A stretch of DNA of 64,000 nt. Origin: Aptenodytes patagonicus (lineage: Eukaryota > Chordata > Aves > Sphenisciformes > Spheniscidae). Numbering within the stretch: the first letter of the stretch is position 1; the number at the start of each line of letters is the position of its first letter. The DNA is taken from NCBI RefSeq assembly GCF_965638725.1, contig NC_134953.1:39050854-39114853 (forward strand), given 5' to 3'. The position numbers and the translations under genes are program-made. Below are positions 1 to 11,249 of this stretch, one piece after another. Under the pieces are notes generated by a model, which had not been told where the DNA came from, made no database searches, and saw only the letters and a list, made by a program, of their open reading frames with translations.

Positions 1-1484
1 GCACGCAACTGTATAGACGCTGGAGCAGTAAGTGCTTGCGGTGAGAAGTAGATGGCACTGCAGCCTCTGCTTAGAGCAGAGCGCCTCCGGCATGTAGGAC
101 ATGTACGGAATGAGGAGGCTGTGGGGAACGACAGGACTCACGCCGCACGTGAGCTCATTTATTCCCTCACAGCTGACCAGCACTGGCTGCCACAGCCCAA
201 TTTACACTGCTTAGATCTTAGACTGTGCTCAGTGAAGTCTTGCGCAGCTCTAAATGACGTCTAGTGAGCTTCAGGCGTAAGGTCAACATCTGTCAGCAGT
301 TGCTATCTGCTAATACACGTCTCATTTCAGGCACCGCCGTGTAAAGCTGCCAACCCAATCCCACCCGAAGGTAAGTCTCACAACCCACACTGATGTCCCA
401 GTGCAGAGTGGAGGCTTCCTCAAAGGAATTATCAATAGGAAAATGAGGGTCTTCACTGGTAGCTAGGTATGGCTCTAGCGCTAGGAGAAGCGAAGGACCT
501 TGTTGGACCTAACTTGTGTCAGTAATGCTGTTTAATTCCTGAATAGCTTCTGTTGTTGCCTTACTTCCTTGTTTGGGTACGTGAGGCGGGTGAGTGAGTG
601 GTAAGTAGGAGACCTGAGGTGACATAGTTTGCTCCAGAAGAGATTAGATTTATAGCAGGTCCTGAAAGAGCAGCACTGCAGAGGGCTGAAGTGCAGCGAT
701 AGCAGGAGAACGGTTTTAGTTCCTCCGAAACAGGGGTTTCGTCAGTATCCTCAGTGCAGGCGAGCCAAGGAAGGGAAATACTCCCTACCTGCGCAGAGCA
801 GAGGCAGAAATCGGTCATGTGTTCGGTGCTTCAGTTGCTGCTTACCCGCTGATCAGAGATCTGTCACTGAACGAGTGTCTGCTGCGAGCTGGTAACGAGC
901 CTTTTGATGCCTCGGGACACGACTCTGAGAGAACAACGGCTCAGCTATTGCCTTTTCCTTCTGCGCGAGGTGGCGATGGGCACTTCGCACACCAAGTCTG
1001 GACGTTGCTGTAGCAGGGGCAAGCGCGAGCTGATGGCAACGTTGAGAATGCACAGCTGTGTGGCAGAAAGAGGAGCTAGGCTGTCGTTTCCAGTCTCTTA
1101 ATGGGTAATAAACCTGCAAAGAAATCTTCCGTGTGGGAAGTGGAGGTAAAATGACTTTACCTCCCTGAGTCAGCTGAGCCAGAGGGAAGCTGAGCTGGCT
1201 CTGGCTTGCTGTCCTCCCCTGAACCGAGTCACGGGTAGGCTGAGTGAGGGTGACTTCTTCAGGGAAACAAACACACGTAAACAGGGCTACACAAGAACCT
1301 GTTGGGTGCGTGGTGGTGGTGTTGACAGGAGCGGGAGGAAGGCCCTGCGCTGGAGGTGACGCATGCAGTGCCCTATGACTACTTAATAAGTGGGTGGCTA
1401 ACAGAGGACTAACCCCCTCTCTTCCCCCCCCGCCCCCCCCCACCCCGTACAGTTGACAAGTGGTTCTACTACCAGAAGAACTAA
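1..1484 (+). CDS. PPA1: Inorganic pyrophosphatase 1, 3' end (last three coding exons, partial)
   Basis: Cytosolic Mg-dependent enzyme that hydrolyses pyrophosphate to two phosphates. Only the C-terminal tail is in the window. Exon pieces are 1-27 (continues to the left; ends at a gtaagt donor), 331-370 (after a tttcag acceptor, before gtaagt) and 1453-1484 (after a tacag acceptor, ending in TAA). Phases fit: the middle piece is 40 nt and leaves one base that completes a Val codon in the last exon. The joined tail reads ...IDAGA, then APPCKAANPIPPE, then VDKWFYYQKN-stop. That matches the family tail (PPPC...VDKWFHHQKN in human as I recall it). The 1-27 piece is the least certain because it is short and truncated by the window edge. 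All catalytic residues lie upstream, outside the window. A C-rich tract (about 1420-1446) serves as polypyrimidine tract for the last exon. In human, PPA1 is also the neighbour 5' of SAR1A in the same orientation. Confidence 0.88.
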
Positions 1485-1765
1485 GGCCTGAGGATGGGTG
1501 GTGACAGAGCTGTGCCCTTCCCACCGAGGGGTCGCCACGCGCAGGAATAGACCGGGAAAATAGCTTCAGTGTCAACAAGACGACCTTGCCTGCAACTTTG
1601 CCGATTAGAATTACGTATCTAGCAGTGACGTGTCTGCTGCATGAGGTCTTGTGGAGGCTAGAAGACATAATTTATAAAATCAAAACACCCCGCTTGTGCG
1701 TGTCATAAAGTGCTTTGTAAATCGCGACAGAAGATCGCTCACCTGGTACGCGTATGGATGCTATA

Positions 1766-1771
1766 AATAAA
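1766..1771 (+). terminator. PPA1: PPA1 poly(A) signal AATAAA
   Basis: Canonical AATAAA 282 nt after the PPA1 stop codon, and the last such signal before the CpG-rich SAR1A promoter. It implies a short 3' UTR of about 300 nt. Confidence 0.75.
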
Positions 1772-1919
1772 AACTACTGAAACTGAACTCTGCGGGGAAC
1801 CTTCTCCTTTCCCTCCCAGTAATGGAGCCCCAGAGCCGAGGGGTGAACAGCGGCCCTTACATGGGTCTGTGCTGGGGCTTGTTAGCGTGCAGGGTTGTTT
1901 CGGGGGGGGATGAGGGGAG

Positions 1920-2720
1920 GATTTATCCGGTCCCTCGAAGAGGGGACTCTGACTTGGGGCGACCGGACCGGCCGGGGGGCGGCCTCGAACCCGGGTCCTC
2001 CGGAGCGGGGCGGCGCCGCCGGGGGGCGGCCTCGAACCCGCGGCGCCCAGGCGGGGCCGCGCGCCGGCGTGGCGTCAGGCGCACGGCCGACGTGGGGAGC
2101 CAGCGCGGCGGAGGCGCCGGGCCGGAAGTGGGCGGGGCGCGCGGGGCGACGTATTTCCGGCGGGGAGCTGGCGGCTGCCGAGGAGGGGAGTCGGTGGCGC
2201 GGCGGCCCGGGGGCAGCCGGGGGTGAGCGGGGCGGCGGGGGCCGGCCGGGCCCCGGGGGGGAGGGCGAGGGGAGCGGCGGGGGCCGGGCCGGGCGCGGGG
2301 CGGCGGCGGGGGATGACACGCAGGCAGGGTGGGGGTGGGGGTGGGGGCGGGGGCTAGGCCGCGCCGCCCGCCCTTGAGGCCGCGGCCGGGGCCGCCTCCC
2401 CCCGTCCCCCGCCGCCGTCCCAGCGGCCGCCCGGAGCCGGGGGCCGAGCCGCTGAGGCGACGGTGGGGCGTCGCTGCGCGGGGTGGTCCGGCGGCCGGCG
2501 CCTCCCCTGCCCGCTGCCGCGGCCGGCCGCTCGGGGAGCTCGCCCGGGGGGGATTAGTCACCTCCCGGCGAAACGCCTCTCCTCCCGCTCGGCTGCGCTC
2601 GGCGGGCCGGCCGGGAGGGGAGCGGGACCCGCTCCAGAGTGGCAGCATCCCGCGGGGGCGGGGGGCGTGCAGCCGGCTTCCGTCAGGGACTGGCGCTTGT
2701 AACTCTGGTTTTGGTCTTGT
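1920..2720 (+). promoter_or_regulatory. SAR1A: CpG-island promoter of SAR1A
   Basis: Base composition changes abruptly at about 1,910 from ordinary to very GC- and CpG-rich, and returns to normal near 2,740. Within it are an ETS/GABP-type site CCGGAAGTG (2122-2130) directly followed by a GC box GGGCGGGGC (2130-2138), and an inverted ETS-type core ATTTCCGG (2153-2160). There is no TATA box. This is the usual layout of a housekeeping CpG promoter. The island begins about 150 bp after the PPA1 poly(A) signal. Transcription start sites cannot be placed exactly from sequence. Confidence 0.8.
2139..2222 (+). other. SAR1A: Candidate non-coding first exon (5' UTR) of SAR1A
   Basis: Chosen because the next coding exon has a clear acceptor (cacgcag, 2722-2728), which demands an upstream exon, and because a good donor (GGG|GTGAGCGG, intron from 2223) follows the ETS/GC-box cluster. 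The left edge is a guess. Other GT dinucleotides in the island could serve, so only the existence of an upstream 5' UTR exon is firm. Confidence 0.4.
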
Positions 2721-2745
2721 CCACGCAGGCGATTAATCTTCAGCG

Positions 2746-5700
2746 ATGTCTTTCATTTTCGAATGGATCTACAACGGCTTCAGCAGCGTGCTGCAGTTTC
2801 TAGGTAATGCCATGTTACGTTAGTTCTTAAACAGCTCCGCTCAGGCTGCAGGAGCCGCCCTTAGGTCAGTTTGGCTTGTGCCAGTTGCCGAGATCACTTA
2901 GAAGTTAGCAATTAAAGCGCATCTCTTTTGGAGTGTGCTCTGACTAGTATAAAGTCTGGCGAGAAAGCTGCAAATCAATACAGGCCTTTTTACACTAGGA
3001 GGAGGAACTTTGAGAATAATTTGGAAGCGTTTGGCTCCCACTCAATCCTTCTCTTGCTGTTTAGAAGCGCAAGAGCAGCTGGGCTGATGCCAGGGGCCCG
3101 TTTAACCCCGCGCCCTGCCCCGGGCAGACGTGCTGCCTAAGCCAGGGAGGGAACCCTGTCCTCCTCCTCCTGGTATCCGAGCTCACCGGCTCCGCCAGAG
3201 CTCACCCTTATTTCTCGCTGCTGCAGCTGGCTGGCTTGCTTCTCCTCAAATGCTCATGTCCCATTACCCACCGTGGCGTGCCTGGGGGAGCTGCTGGCCG
3301 CTGACTAACGCCCTCAGCGCAATCCGGGTTGAAGGCTCTTTGTGGGGGTGCTAGCCAAAGCATTGCCCAATCTAGGGTGATCTGCGCAGCTGGGCTGGCT
3401 GCTTCACCACGGCGTGAGCAGCCCTTTCCTGAGGTGCGGGCAGTGGCGAAGTGCCTCCTGCCAGGGTCGTGAATTCCGGCGGAGGTCCCTGCTGGAGGAC
3501 AGGGTGCTCTCTGTCCAGAGCGCCTCGCGAGGGGTAGGGAGGGATGAGAAAAAGTCCTGTTGGAAACCTAAGGGAACTTTCCTGCGGCAGATGCATACCT
3601 GGAAGTGGAAAAAAATCAGTTTATCTGAAGAAAATGATGTGCCGTTTCGAGCTTTGCACTTCAACAACTTGCTGCTATCTTCTATGAGTTTATTCAATTT
3701 TCACGTTTAAACACCCCTTTGGGGCGACAGACTGATCCATAACCCATCGCACATAAGTAACGCTCGGCTGCACGCTCTTCTGTTGGGATGTATCTGAGAA
3801 AAGAATAGGTTACTCACAGACATACGACCTTAGAGAATGCCCGTTGTTGTCGACATTACCTTGCGTTACCTTGGTAAAAGCCAGTTCAAGCTGTACTGTT
3901 TTTTCCCTGCTGTTGTGTGTCCGTGCTGGAAGTGCACAGGTGGCAGTGTAGCTCTGGGAGAGGGGTTCGTATGTAAACAGCAGCAAGCGTCGCAGCGCTT
4001 CTGCTCACGTGCCGAGGTAAGCCTGCTGGAGTTTTTCTTGCTTGTTTCTTTTCCTTCCAGGTTTGTACAAGAAGTCTGGAAAACTTGTGTTCCTGGGCTT
4101 GGATAACGCAGGCAAAACCACTCTGCTGCACATGCTCAAAGACGACAGGCTGGGTCAGCACGTCCCGACGCTACATCCCAGTAAGTCTGCCAGCGACTGA
4201 GCCCCGCCTGCCTCGTGGCGTGGTTTTTCCTCTTCAGTTTTGGGGACAGGGTGTTGGAAGACGCCTCAGCGAGAGCTCTGCATTGGGGCGACGGACTTTA
4301 AGAGTCTTAAAGCTGCATCTGAGGCTGCAGTTGCACGTTGGTGGCCCGAGCTGAAGTGGATTTGCATTTTCCTCTCAAATATAAAATGGAGAGCCCGAGA
4401 ACTGGCGTGGTTCAATCAATATGACGTGCCCGTCTTGGGGAGGGAGTGGGTTTCTAATGAAATGTACAAAGCGTAACGCGGGTTAATAAGCTTGTGCTTA
4501 AGTAAGGAGGTCGGACAAATTATTTTCTGCCGCTCGTGATTGTGTGAAACGGCTCCATTTCAGTGGCTGAATTCTACAGGATATCTTACGAGAGGAGCGT
4601 GTGTGGTGTTAACAAGCGTCCCCAAGAAATTCTATCTGTGACAGCTTCTTTATTTTCCTGCAACACAGCCTGTATTTTTATATTTCAGCATCAGAGGAGC
4701 TGACGATTGCTGGAATGACCTTTACGACTTTTGATCTGGGTGGACATGAACAAGGTAAAAGTGAAGTTGCTGAGTGGGAGACACCAAAATGAGGTTAATT
4801 TTCTGATTTCTGATTTCTGTGATGTTCTTAACATGATGTTCTTAACGGCCACTTTAAGAAAAACCTACCAAAACGCGATGCTGAAAAGTGATAGCAATTG
4901 GCAGTACCTGATTATTGGTCACCCGAAATTATTTATGGAGCTATATGTGGAAATAACCCCCTGGCTCTAGCATATCCGTCGTTCAATACTTGTGCTTAAT
5001 TCTGGCAGTTTGGAAAAAAATGCTGCCAGTTCATGCTCTGCTCCCTGAAATATTTTTAGCCGCGGAAGACTTGAATGTCATAGGCTTATTCTTTTGAATT
5101 AATTGCTGAATTTTTATTTTTAGACTTTCTAGAAGGTCTAAGAAAAGTTTTTCTGCTGTTTTTTTGTTTTTTTTTTTTTTAATACACAAAAATATTGGAA
5201 GAAAGACACCCTGGCTAAAAGGGCAGCCGTGGTTGCCGAGGCTTACTTACGAAAGCAGCGAGAGTGTAACTGGCTCTCCAGACTGTGCCTGGCTTGCGGC
5301 CTCAGCCAGTCCCTTTGCCAGAAAGTCTTACGCTGCCTTGAGGAGATCATAACGAAGAGGGTGGCTCCCGCTTTTGGGTGTCGTTTCCCTCTTACTTCGG
5401 GCAGCGTTTTCACAGGGCGGTGTTTGTCGCTTCTGTGTTCCAGCTCGCCGGGTCTGGAAGAACTACCTGCCGGCCATCAACGGGATCGTCTTCCTGGTGG
5501 ACTGCGCAGATCACTCGCGTCTTATGGAATCCAAAGTTGAGCTTAACGTAAACATACTACTTTTTTTTTCCCCCCCCCCCCTCCCCTTCCCCAAGACCTC
5601 TGAATAGCTAAATTAGAAATAATACTCTTTTTTGGGCTGGAACTTGAGCACGGCGCATTTTGAGAGTCTCGTGCTTTGGATTTGCACTGCCGGTGCACCT

Positions 5701-7027
5701 TTTACGCCAGCGATGCGGTGTCCAAGGCGTGAGCTTATAGGCATTTGCACGTTACTTTATGCAGGGACGGGATCAATACGGATTTACCGGTATACTCGCC
5801 CAGAGCTGGAGAAGCCTGGCTGCCCTTACTGTGGGTCGACCGTAGGCCCTTGAGCAGCCTTCAAAGAAGTTTTGAAACGGCCTGTGGGTTTAGATAGGAC
5901 CTGCATCTGCAAAACCCTTCCAGAAGGACTCCTCTTCGGCAGGAGCACTGTAGCACCGAAAAACAGCCCTTGTTGGTCACAGAGCTGGAACAGAAACGTT
6001 TTCCTCGAACGATGAATGTTTTTTGTGCCTCTGCTTAACTCTTCTTCCATCTCGCACGCAGGCGCTAATGACAGATGAAACAATATCCAACGTGCCAATC
6101 CTTATCTTGGGTAACAAAATCGACAGACCGGAGGCCATCAGTGAGGAGAAACTGCGGGAGATCTTTGGGCTCTACGGACAGACCACCGGAAAGGTAGGGG
6201 GGCGTCCAAATCTTGGATCGTCCGCGAGCGAGGGAGGGCTTGCGCGCTTCGTTGCAGGATGAGGCTCCATCTAGAAACTAATTGAGGCGTTACTGTGAAT
6301 TTGTCCACAATATTGACCAAGCTGAATCTTTAGTAATAATAACTATAACGCCCTCGGGCAAGTTTCTGAAAGTGCCAGAATTGTGCAAAACACGGTGGTG
6401 CCTCTGCAGCGATTAGGGAATTAGGTGTCGAGCTGGTATTTTAACATATTGTCTGGCTCTCCTGGTTTCATTACTCTGCATTTCCGTCCAGTTACCCACC
6501 TCATCATTTTTTCAGTGTTTAAAAACAGGACGGTTAGAGAGAATTGATCAGAAATGCTGGGTGACGGTAGTAAAACACTGCGAGGCTAGTCTTCGCCTTC
6601 ACGCGGTGACAATTGCTTCTTGTATCGCACTGCCAAGTACCGCGGGTACATCAGGCTGTGCCTCGAAAATGGTTTGCTTCCGTGTTTCTAACGCCCCTTC
6701 TCCCACGCTGCTGGCTCCGAAAGTCCCGTGGGCAGCCGCTCGGGCAGGTCCCCCTCGCGAAGGGGCCGGTGTGCAGCCGGGAGAGGGAATTCCCCGGGCC
6801 GAGAGGGGTTTCCCTAGACGAGAGGGGTTTCCCTAGACGGTGGTGACTGGGTTGCCGCTTCCCTGAGGGCGGCAGGCGTGCGGTTCTGACTTCTCTTTGG
6901 ACTTCCCTAGGGAAACGTGCCACTGAAAGACCTGAACGCGCGTCCCATGGAGGTGTTCATGTGCAGCGTGCTGAAGAGGCAAGGCTACGGCGAAGGCTTC
7001 CGTTGGCTATCGCAGTACATTGACTGA
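2746..7027 (+). CDS. SAR1A: SAR1A, COPII small GTPase (complete, six coding exons)
   Basis: Small GTPase of the Arf/Sar family. In its GTP form it inserts an N-terminal amphipathic helix into the ER membrane and recruits Sec23/24 then Sec13/31 to form COPII vesicles. Coding exons: 2746-2803, 4061-4180, 4689-4754, 5444-5547, 6062-6193, 6911-7027; all introns are GT-AG and phases close to 198 aa plus TGA. Visible motifs: N-terminal helix [13 protein letters not shown]-loop GLDNAGKT (32-39); switch I around T56; DLGGHE with catalytic-site H79 (75-80); NKID (134-137) for guanine recognition; C-terminus ending QYID. Residues E6, N10, S25 and E80 match SAR1A rather than SAR1B as I recall the two paralogues. 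Length equals the family norm. The first coding exon starts 17 nt after its acceptor, so the ATG is near the exon start. It lies head-to-tail between PPA1 and TYSND1, the same relative order and orientation as in human. No lesion is seen. Confidence 0.97.
6801..6838. repeat. 19-bp tandem duplication in the last SAR1A intron
   Basis: Two identical 19-bp copies (6801-6819 and 6820-6838) begin with GAGAGGGG and end with CCCTAGAC. They lie about 70 bp before the acceptor of the last SAR1A coding exon. No function is evident. Confidence 0.8.
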
Positions 7028-8027
7028 TACTTGGACGGACACAAGAGTTTTACTCCTCTGGACTGATCCTGTTCACAGCTTCCTGTGGACTTTTCTATCG
7101 GAACACGGAAGGCTTTCCGACCGCATACTGGCATTGACCAAGAGACTCCTGGTTTTCGGCTGCCCGATCGCACAGTGGTGACACAACTCTTTTCCACGTG
7201 ACGGGGAGACAGCACCGTTCTGCACGCGGGTGCAAGTTGTCCCTTTCAGTTCGGTTACAGCGGGGCTGTTGTGATCTGGGAAGTAAAACTCTGCACGCTG
7301 CACTGTAACAGCTGAAAAAGAGAGCACGTCTCACCACTGTGGCTAATTGACTTCAAAAAAAAAAAAGAAAAGAAAAAAGAAAAAGCAATTATATTTTTTA
7401 AAGAAAGTGTTAATGTAAACAGCATCCCTTCTAACTTTTTAGTTTAACGTTCATCTTGTTTAGTCCAGAGTCTGGTTAGGGTTTTTTAAAAATATATTTA
7501 ACGATATTTAGATATTTCACAAATTACTGAACCAAGGTATCACGATATTAGAAGTCCTCAATAAACATAGCATTTGGGCTTAACTGAGCTGTAGGGTGGC
7601 TGTGCTGTGTCACGCTGACCGACGACGAAGAGGGTGCCGTTGGGACTGACGTGTGCAATCCGAGCTTCTTTAGTTTATGGGGATTTTTTTAGCTGGAGAG
7701 GAGCATCCGCGAGCGCAGCTGGTTTGGGTGTTTGGCCGTGGTGACCGGTGCTCGCTCCCGGTGGGACGGGCTGCCCGAGCGCACCGCCTGCTTCCCCCGC
7801 AGCCGGGCCGAGCTCCGCGCCGGGCCCTCGGTCGAGGACGTCAAATCCTCTCTCTGCGCCGTCACAGTAAGAACCACGAAGCTGTTTTGGTTGTTGTAGC
7901 ATGGAAGTGTTTGACATTTGCATATCCTGAGGTTATTAATGTAGACTAAACCAGTTTCTTTTATACTCGACAGATTTTTTTGTCTGAAGTTTCATTACTG
8001 TCTGGCACTCATTTTCAGTTAAATAAA
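7028..8027 (+). other. SAR1A: SAR1A 3' UTR with two candidate poly(A) signals
   Basis: After the stop codon the sequence contains an A-rich tract (7355-7387), AT-rich stretches, and two AATAAA hexamers at 7560-7565 and 8022-8027. The second is followed by T-rich sequence. Use of either would give 3' UTRs of roughly 0.55 or 1.0 kb. Which is used cannot be decided from sequence. Confidence 0.7.
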
Positions 8028-8044
8028 GACATGTCTTTCTCCTC

Positions 8045-8970
8045 CGAAGGGGTAGCGACCCTCAGTTCAACCTGGCGTTGGCTGCGCTGCCGTTCGGCAG
8101 TCGAGCGCGCGTGCCTGGCGTAGCCGTCCGTGGGGGAAAAAACAAAGTGCGAGCGGGAAGAACAAGCTCACCGTCGCCGAGCCTTCTTCCTCAGGCAGTC
8201 TGCACCCTCGCCGGCAGCGACGAGCGCTTGACATCGCCTTATGCACTCGGCCCAGGCGTGAAACCGCCTTTAACCTCTCCCCAGAGAAGCAGTAAGTATT
8301 TACGGCGACGCTTCGGCGGGTGATGCAGCTGTAGGACAAACCTGCACCTAGGCGGAGCGGAGCCTGTGCAAAAATGGAGCGCCCTGCAAAATGGCCACGC
8401 ACCTTTCTCGTGGCGCAGACCTGGAGAGGCGTTTCCTTGGAGAAGGGTGAAGGAGGGGAGCGCTGCTGGTAAGGGGAACTGGGGCGGGATGGAAAACTTT
8501 CTTGCCTCCGGGCTGGTGAGGAGGCAAAGCTCGCAGCTCACAGGAGCGAGCAGAGGCTTCGCTCCAGGTGTAACAGCCCCGCAGCAAGGCCTGCGGTGCC
8601 TGAGCAGCGTGGAAGGGGCTGTGGTGGGGCAGCTTAAATTCTGGCTCCCACTCATTCCCAACGTTCCTGGGAGTTTCAACTCCCTAAAAGGGATTCTGCA
8701 AGCCCCGGTCCCTCTTTCAGTAGAGAAGATGTAGCTTTGCTGCTCCTTCATGCCGTGGGCAAGCAAGCCTGCAGAACAGACGCTGCTTCATCCCGAAACT
8801 CGAGCGCCGGACGTTGAGCCGACAGACGAGGGGGCCTATTTCGGCAAGCAATGCCTCCCGCTCCTCGGGAAAGGAGGGAGAAAACGTTTCTGTGAAGCGA
8901 GGTGAGCTGGATCTGTCCGCCCGCCGAGCCGGGGGCTGAAGAAAGGGTGCCGACGCCCGGCCTGCGATTC
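8045..8970. other. SAR1A-TYSND1 spacer
   Basis: Between the second SAR1A poly(A) signal and the TYSND1 CpG island I see no gene, RNA gene or recognisable repeat. GC rises steadily towards the right. Open frames here are short or belong to the GC-rich shadow of TYSND1. Confidence 0.6.
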
Positions 8971-8979
8971 GGTGATTGC

Positions 8980-9427
8980 GCGGGGGCGGAAAACAGGCTT
9001 TGGGCAGGGGGCGGGCGGCCGCTGCCGTTGCTGGGGGGCAGAGGCGCGGCTCAGGGCCCAGAGGGGACCGGCCCCGGGTCGGAAGCCCTTCCCCGCCCGC
9101 CCCGGCCGCTGCGGGCGGCGGGGCTGGCTCTGCCGCCGCCGCCACGTCGCGCGCCGCGCCCCGCCCCGCCCCGCCGCCGCCGCCAATGGGGAGGGCGCAA
9201 GGCCCCGCCGCAGCCAATGGGCGAGGGGGCCGGGGGGGAGAGGCGGGGCCTGCGTCAGGCGGGGAGCGACCCGGGGGGCGCGCGGCGGCGCGGGCGAGGG
9301 GCCGCGAGGCGCGGCGCGGGGCGGTGCGGTGCGGTGTTGCGCCGCGTTGCGCCGCCCCCGGCGCTGCCCGCGGGCTGCCCCGCATGCGGCCCTGCTGCAG
9401 GCAGCTCGCCCCGCCGCCGCCGCCGCC
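8980..9427 (+). promoter_or_regulatory. TYSND1: CpG-island promoter and 5' UTR of TYSND1
   Basis: Very CpG-rich sequence runs into the TYSND1 start codon. It carries two CCAAT boxes in CCAATGGG context (9183-9187 and 9214-9218, 31 bp apart), typical of NF-Y-bound promoters, with GC boxes around them. There is no TATA box. A short GGTGC repeat lies near 9325. The CCAAT boxes are about 210-245 bp upstream of the ATG, so transcription probably starts between about 9,260 and 9,350. Confidence 0.7.
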
Positions 9428-11249
9428 ATGGCGGAGGAGCGGGCCTGCTGCGTGGTCAGCGTCTCTGGCCTGCCCGACGCCCGCACGCCGGCCGCCGGCC
9501 CCTGGAGCTGCAGCGGGGTGGTCCTGAGCCGCGGCCCCGGGCTGGTGCTGTGCCAAGGCGCCGTCTTCGCCCCCTTCCTGCGGGATGGCCCTGCCGCCTG
9601 GGCGCAGCCCCGCACCCTGCCGCCCGACGCCCTCCGGCCCCGCCTGCGCCTCCTCGTCCTGCAGCCCCCGGCGGGGACCCGCGCCCCGGCCCTCGGCCTC
9701 GACGCCCCGGCGGCGCCGCAGAGCCCGGCCGGCGGCCTGCGGCAGCACGAGGCCCGGCTCCTGGCCCTGGTGCCCTGCGGCGCCTTCCAGCGGGCGCTGG
9801 CGCGGGCCTTCGGCCGGGCGGAGCAGTGGCGCTTCGGCGGGGAGGCGGCGGAGGACGACCTGCGGGCCCTGCACTGGTTCGCCTGGCTGCGGGTGCCCGG
9901 CCTCGACTCCCCCGGGGGCGGCTGGACGGCCCGGGCGGGCGCCGGCTGCCTGCGCAAGGGCGAGGGGCTGCTGGCCTGCGGCTCCCCCTTCGGCGCCCTC
10001 TGCCCCGACCTCTTCCTCAACACCCTGAGCAGGGGGGTGGTGAGCAACCTGGCCGGGGAGGAGAACGCCCTCATCCTGACCGACGCGCGCTGCCTGCCCG
10101 GCACCGAGGGTGGCGGCGCCTTCGTGCCCTCGCCCGCCGGGCCCCGGCTGGTGGCCGTCATCGCCGCCTCCTTCTGCTGGAAGGGCGCCGAGTGGGTCGG
10201 GCTCACCCTGCTCTGCTCCCTCGCCGCCATCCTGCGCAGCAGCACCAGCGTCCTGGACGAAGCCGGGATCGTGGTGCCGCCGGTGCCGGGGTGGGCGGGC
10301 GCGGTGCAGGCAGGAAGCGGGCAGGACCCCCTGGCCTGGGCGGCGCTGGTGGAGTGTGGGGCGGCGTGGGGCTCGGGGGTGCTGCTGGCCCCCCGGCTGC
10401 TCCTCACCTGCCGGCACGTGGTGGAGGCGGGCGCCCCGCTCCGCGTGACGCCTGCACCCGGCCCTGGCCGGTGAGTGTGGCCGCCTGTCCCCTAGCTTGT
10501 CCCCCACCCCTGTTCCCCCGCTGTGACATCTCGTGTGGCGTGTCCTTAGGGCTGTCACCGTCCTCAGGGGGCGCGTGGTGTTCGCCACCGAGGAGTCGTC
10601 CCCCTTTGACGTGGCGGTGGTGGAGCTGGAGGAGAGCGTGCCGGCCTTCGTCCCCCCGCGCCTGGCGGACACCTTCCTCCCAGGTAAGTGGCTGGGGAGA
10701 CAGATGGGGTGCCGGGGGGATGTCACCCCCTTGCACCCACCTCCCGCCTTCCCCCCCCCCCAGGAGAGGAGGTGAGCGTGGTGGGCTTCGGGGCGCTGGG
10801 GCACGCGTGCGGCCCCTCGGTGACGGCAGGAGTCCTCTCAGCCGTGGTGGCAGTGGCCGGGCGCCCGGTCATGCTGCAGACCACCTGTGCCGTCCATGGG
10901 GGCTCCAGCGGCGGCCCTCTTGTCTCCTCCCGCAGCGGATGCCTTCTGGGTAAGCTGGGGGTCCCAACGGGTGGGGGGTCCTGTGGGTGTCCCCCGGCTG
11001 GCCCTGATGACATGAGTGATGCTCCTCTCCCCGCCAGGGATTGTGGCCAGCAACACCCGGGACACCGGCGCAGGGGCCACCTACCCCCACCTCAACTTCT
11101 GTGTCCCCATCACCATCCTGCAGCCCCCCGTCGCACGCTACTGCCGCACCGGCGACCCCAGTGCCTTCGCCGCACTCAACCGGGCAGGCAAGGGGGTGCG
11201 GGCAGCATGGCGGCTCCAGCGGCAGCCAGGACCCCCCAGCAAGCTCTAA
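9428..11249 (+). CDS. TYSND1: TYSND1, peroxisomal trypsin-like processing protease (complete, four exons)
   Basis: Peroxisomal matrix serine protease that removes PTS2 leaders and processes PTS1 fatty-acid beta-oxidation enzymes. Exons: 9428-10470, 10550-10683, 10764-10949, 11038-11249; 524 aa. The C-terminus is SKL, a perfect PTS1. The catalytic triad is visible in the C-terminal S1-type domain: H330 in TCRHVV, D368 in SPFDVAVV, S441 in HGGSSGGPL. The N-terminal part has a second, inactive-looking protease-like half (CGSPFG...FLNTLSRGVVSN, then a LPGTEGGG segment in place of an active-site GxSGG). The ATG is in good Kozak context (GCCGCCATGG) and the product aligns from AGPWSCSGV onward with the human family. 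The human protein is longer (about 566 aa) mainly through linkers in the first half. All three introns are 79-88 bp. SAR1A is the neighbour upstream, as in human; downstream the gene faces SPOCK2. Confidence 0.96.

Noticed and set aside
853-1668. 271-codon minus-strand open frame
   Set aside because: It spans the last PPA1 intron, its terminal exon and 3' UTR in antisense, is low in recognisable motifs and has no family resemblance.
1882-2648. Long open frames on both strands in the SAR1A CpG island
   Set aside because: Arg/Pro/Gly-rich translations caused by GC content; the region is promoter and 5' UTR.
8717-10804. 695-codon minus-strand open frame antisense to TYSND1, and a 683-codon plus-strand frame overlapping it
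   Set aside because: Both are shadows of the very GC-rich TYSND1 first exon, where stops are rare in all frames. The true frame is fixed by the catalytic triad, splice phases and the SKL end.
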